From contig SFHN01000072.1 of the NCBI GenBank assembly GCA_004555635.1, forward strand, positions 1-6,663: a stretch of DNA of 6,663 nucleotides. The letters run 5' to 3'. Origin of the DNA: [Eubacterium] saphenum. Its GTDB lineage: Bacteria; Bacillota; Clostridia; Oscillospirales; Ruminococcaceae. Of the stretch, positions 5,882 to 6,663 are shown one piece after another. The notes below the pieces were generated by a model. The model was not told where the DNA came from. It made no database searches and worked only from the letters and a program-made list of their open reading frames with translations. A program made the translations under genes and the position numbers. How positions within the stretch are numbered: the stretch's first letter is position 1; each line of letters opens with the position of its first letter.

Positions 5882-6535
5882 GTTCCCAAAAGAACACAAT
5901 ATGCCGAAAATCCAGAGAAGAAGTGTATCAAGCCGCCCGATAACAAGTACCCGCTGCTGTCCTCCGCAATAGCGGGCGGACTTTACCATCCGAATTGCAA
6001 AGATATCCACACGACTTATTTCGAGGGCATAAGCAGCCCGCCGAAGCCGCTCACAGACGAGGAAAAGCGCCGCGCCGATGAGAACTACAAGCTCGAACAG
6101 CAGCAGCGCTACAACGAACGGCAGATACGCAAGTACAAGCGGCTTTCCGAATACACGCTCGACCCGCAGGAACGGCAGAAATACGCCGCTCGGCTGGAGC
6201 AGTGGCAGCAGGCGAACGCGAAGCTTGTGGAGGAGCACGGCGACGTTCTTCGCAGACGCTATGAGCGCGAGGTTGCACGGGATTTGCGGGTTAAGGTACC
6301 TGAGTCGCCGGAAATATCAGACAGACTTCGTGAGTTCAGCACGCAAGAGGGTATGTTAAAGGTCCTTCGCGTGTCCGCCGAAAAAGACGAGAGCGCACAG
6401 CTTGAGCGTTATCGTGCCGTTCTCGGGACACTTGCGCCGGATTCCATTGACAAATTCCTTGACATTAAGTATAATAAACCTAAGGAATGGAATCTTCTGA
6501 AATATCAGTACCGCACGGTGAACCGCAAGGTGTAG
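5882..6535 (+). pseudogene. Phage minor capsid protein 2-like remnant (5'-truncated)
   Basis: About 217 codons read in one frame to TAG at 6533-6535. YPLLSSAIAGGLYHPNCKD (HPNC at 5987-5998), IHTTYFEGIS, then YKLEQQQRYNERQIRKYKR (ERQIRKYKR at 6116-6142) and an Arg/Glu-rich helix match the C-terminal part of the phage minor capsid protein 2 family (PF06152), a portal-associated head protein. The section LGTLAPDSIDKFLDIKYN (from about 6422) and EWNLLKYQYRTVNR is also familiar from these phage proteins. No ATG, GTG or TTG with a ribosome site opens this frame near 5882. The frame stays open leftward only by chance, antisense to the MPE gene. The N-terminal several hundred residues are absent, so this is a truncated relic. 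The exact left boundary is uncertain (5873-5940). It was recognised by memory of the family, not by a search. Confidence 0.75.
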
Positions 6536-6654
6536 TTGAGCAATTCAATACGATGTTCCCAAATGCAACAGTCAACATTGTATCCGGAAAACTTGGATAT
6601 AATGGCAGTCTCGTCGGTGGTAATACATGGAAATACAGAAAGAAGGTAAAATAA
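6523..6654 (+). pseudogene. Frame-shifted C-terminal tail, deaminase-like (remnant of the same phage gene)
   Basis: In the frame +2 relative to the capsid remnant, codons from 6523 read PQGVVEQFNTMFPN, then ATVNIVSGK, and end KYRKKVK at TAA 6652-6654. GVVEQF..FPN.TVNIVSGK resembles the last helix and strand of toxin-type nucleic-acid deaminases, in which it normally follows a zinc-binding PCxxC. Here the Cys pair and the upstream H-A-E core are missing. The simplest reading is an internal deletion at about 6520-6530 that removed the catalytic core and changed frame. An ATG opens this frame at 6487 (55 codons), with AAGGA only one base away, too close to be a convincing start. The stretch is AT-richer than its surroundings. 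The deaminase assignment is tentative. Confidence 0.5.
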
Positions 6655-6663
6655 TGCTGAAAC
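6654..6663 (+). CDS. Start of an unknown downstream gene (first three codons only)
   Basis: ATG at 6654-6656 overlaps the preceding TAA by one base (TAATG) and is preceded by AGAAGG (6641-6646) at a 7-base gap, a sound ribosome site. Only M-L-K is visible, so the product cannot be named. A coupled gene directly after a toxin-type C-terminus often encodes an immunity protein; that is context-based inference only. Confidence 0.5.

Noticed and set aside
5873..5896. Possible LexA box near the repair-operon promoter
   Set aside because: The repeat is GTTC-N6-GAAC, the reverse of the Gram-positive GAAC-N4-GTTC box. Another candidate, GAACAGTTTGTC, also misses the required spacing. SOS control is not supported by the sequence.
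5813..6238. 142-residue N-terminal extension of the metallophosphoesterase
   Set aside because: It reads through the operon promoter and antisense to phage coding sequence. The family start (MLKILHTGDWH) with a ribosome site is at 5812.
1..6663. CRISPR array, tRNA or rRNA genes, insertion sequence ends
   Set aside because: No regularly spaced repeats, no tRNA cloverleaf or rRNA sequence, and no transposase or terminal repeats were seen on reading both strands.

Overview
The window looks like chromosomal DNA of a Gram-positive bacterium, most likely a moderately GC-rich member of the Clostridia (Ruminococcus/Oscillospira-like). The evidence is a T-box leader, a Firmicutes-type L10 leader with an attenuator, strong sigma-A promoters with 17-bp spacers, AGGAGG ribosome binding sites, and a YhaO/YhaN-like repair pair. 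The assignment to a lineage is inference.

Layout. (1) 1-605, minus strand: a lipoprotein substrate-binding subunit of the TrpX type, cut by the left edge. It is preceded by its promoter and a complete T-box riboswitch (about 661-957) with a UGG tryptophan specifier, so this looks like a tryptophan uptake gene switched on by uncharged tRNA-Trp. (2) About 963-1057: two divergent consensus promoters share a 37-bp, partly A/T-rich spacer. (3) 1064-2280, plus strand: an L10 leader RNA with an attenuator-type terminator, then rplJ and rplL and a strong terminator. This is an autoregulated ribosomal-stalk operon, separated here from the usual neighbours rplKA and rpoBC. (4) 2336-5812, minus strand: a two-gene operon running towards rplL. 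It encodes a Mre11/SbcD-type metallophosphoesterase (first gene, 4706-5812) and a Rad50/SbcC-like coiled-coil ATPase without a zinc hook (second gene, 2336-4705), transcribed from a near-perfect promoter at 5844-5872. Together they probably form an SbcCD-like nuclease complex. (5) About 5882-6654, plus strand: a decayed prophage fragment. It matches the C-terminal part of a phage minor capsid protein 2 family protein. It has no start codon, then shifts frame into an AT-richer tail resembling the end of a toxin-type deaminase domain. A new gene begins at 6654 and overlaps the tail's stop codon; its position would suit an immunity or other cassette gene.

Most of the window is well-understood housekeeping and regulatory DNA. 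The most interesting part is the right end: the remnant of a capsid-linked, possibly toxin-bearing phage gene beside the promoter of a DNA-repair operon. The unusual ATPase (no zinc hook, Cys at the switch position) and the isolated rplJL operon are secondary points.
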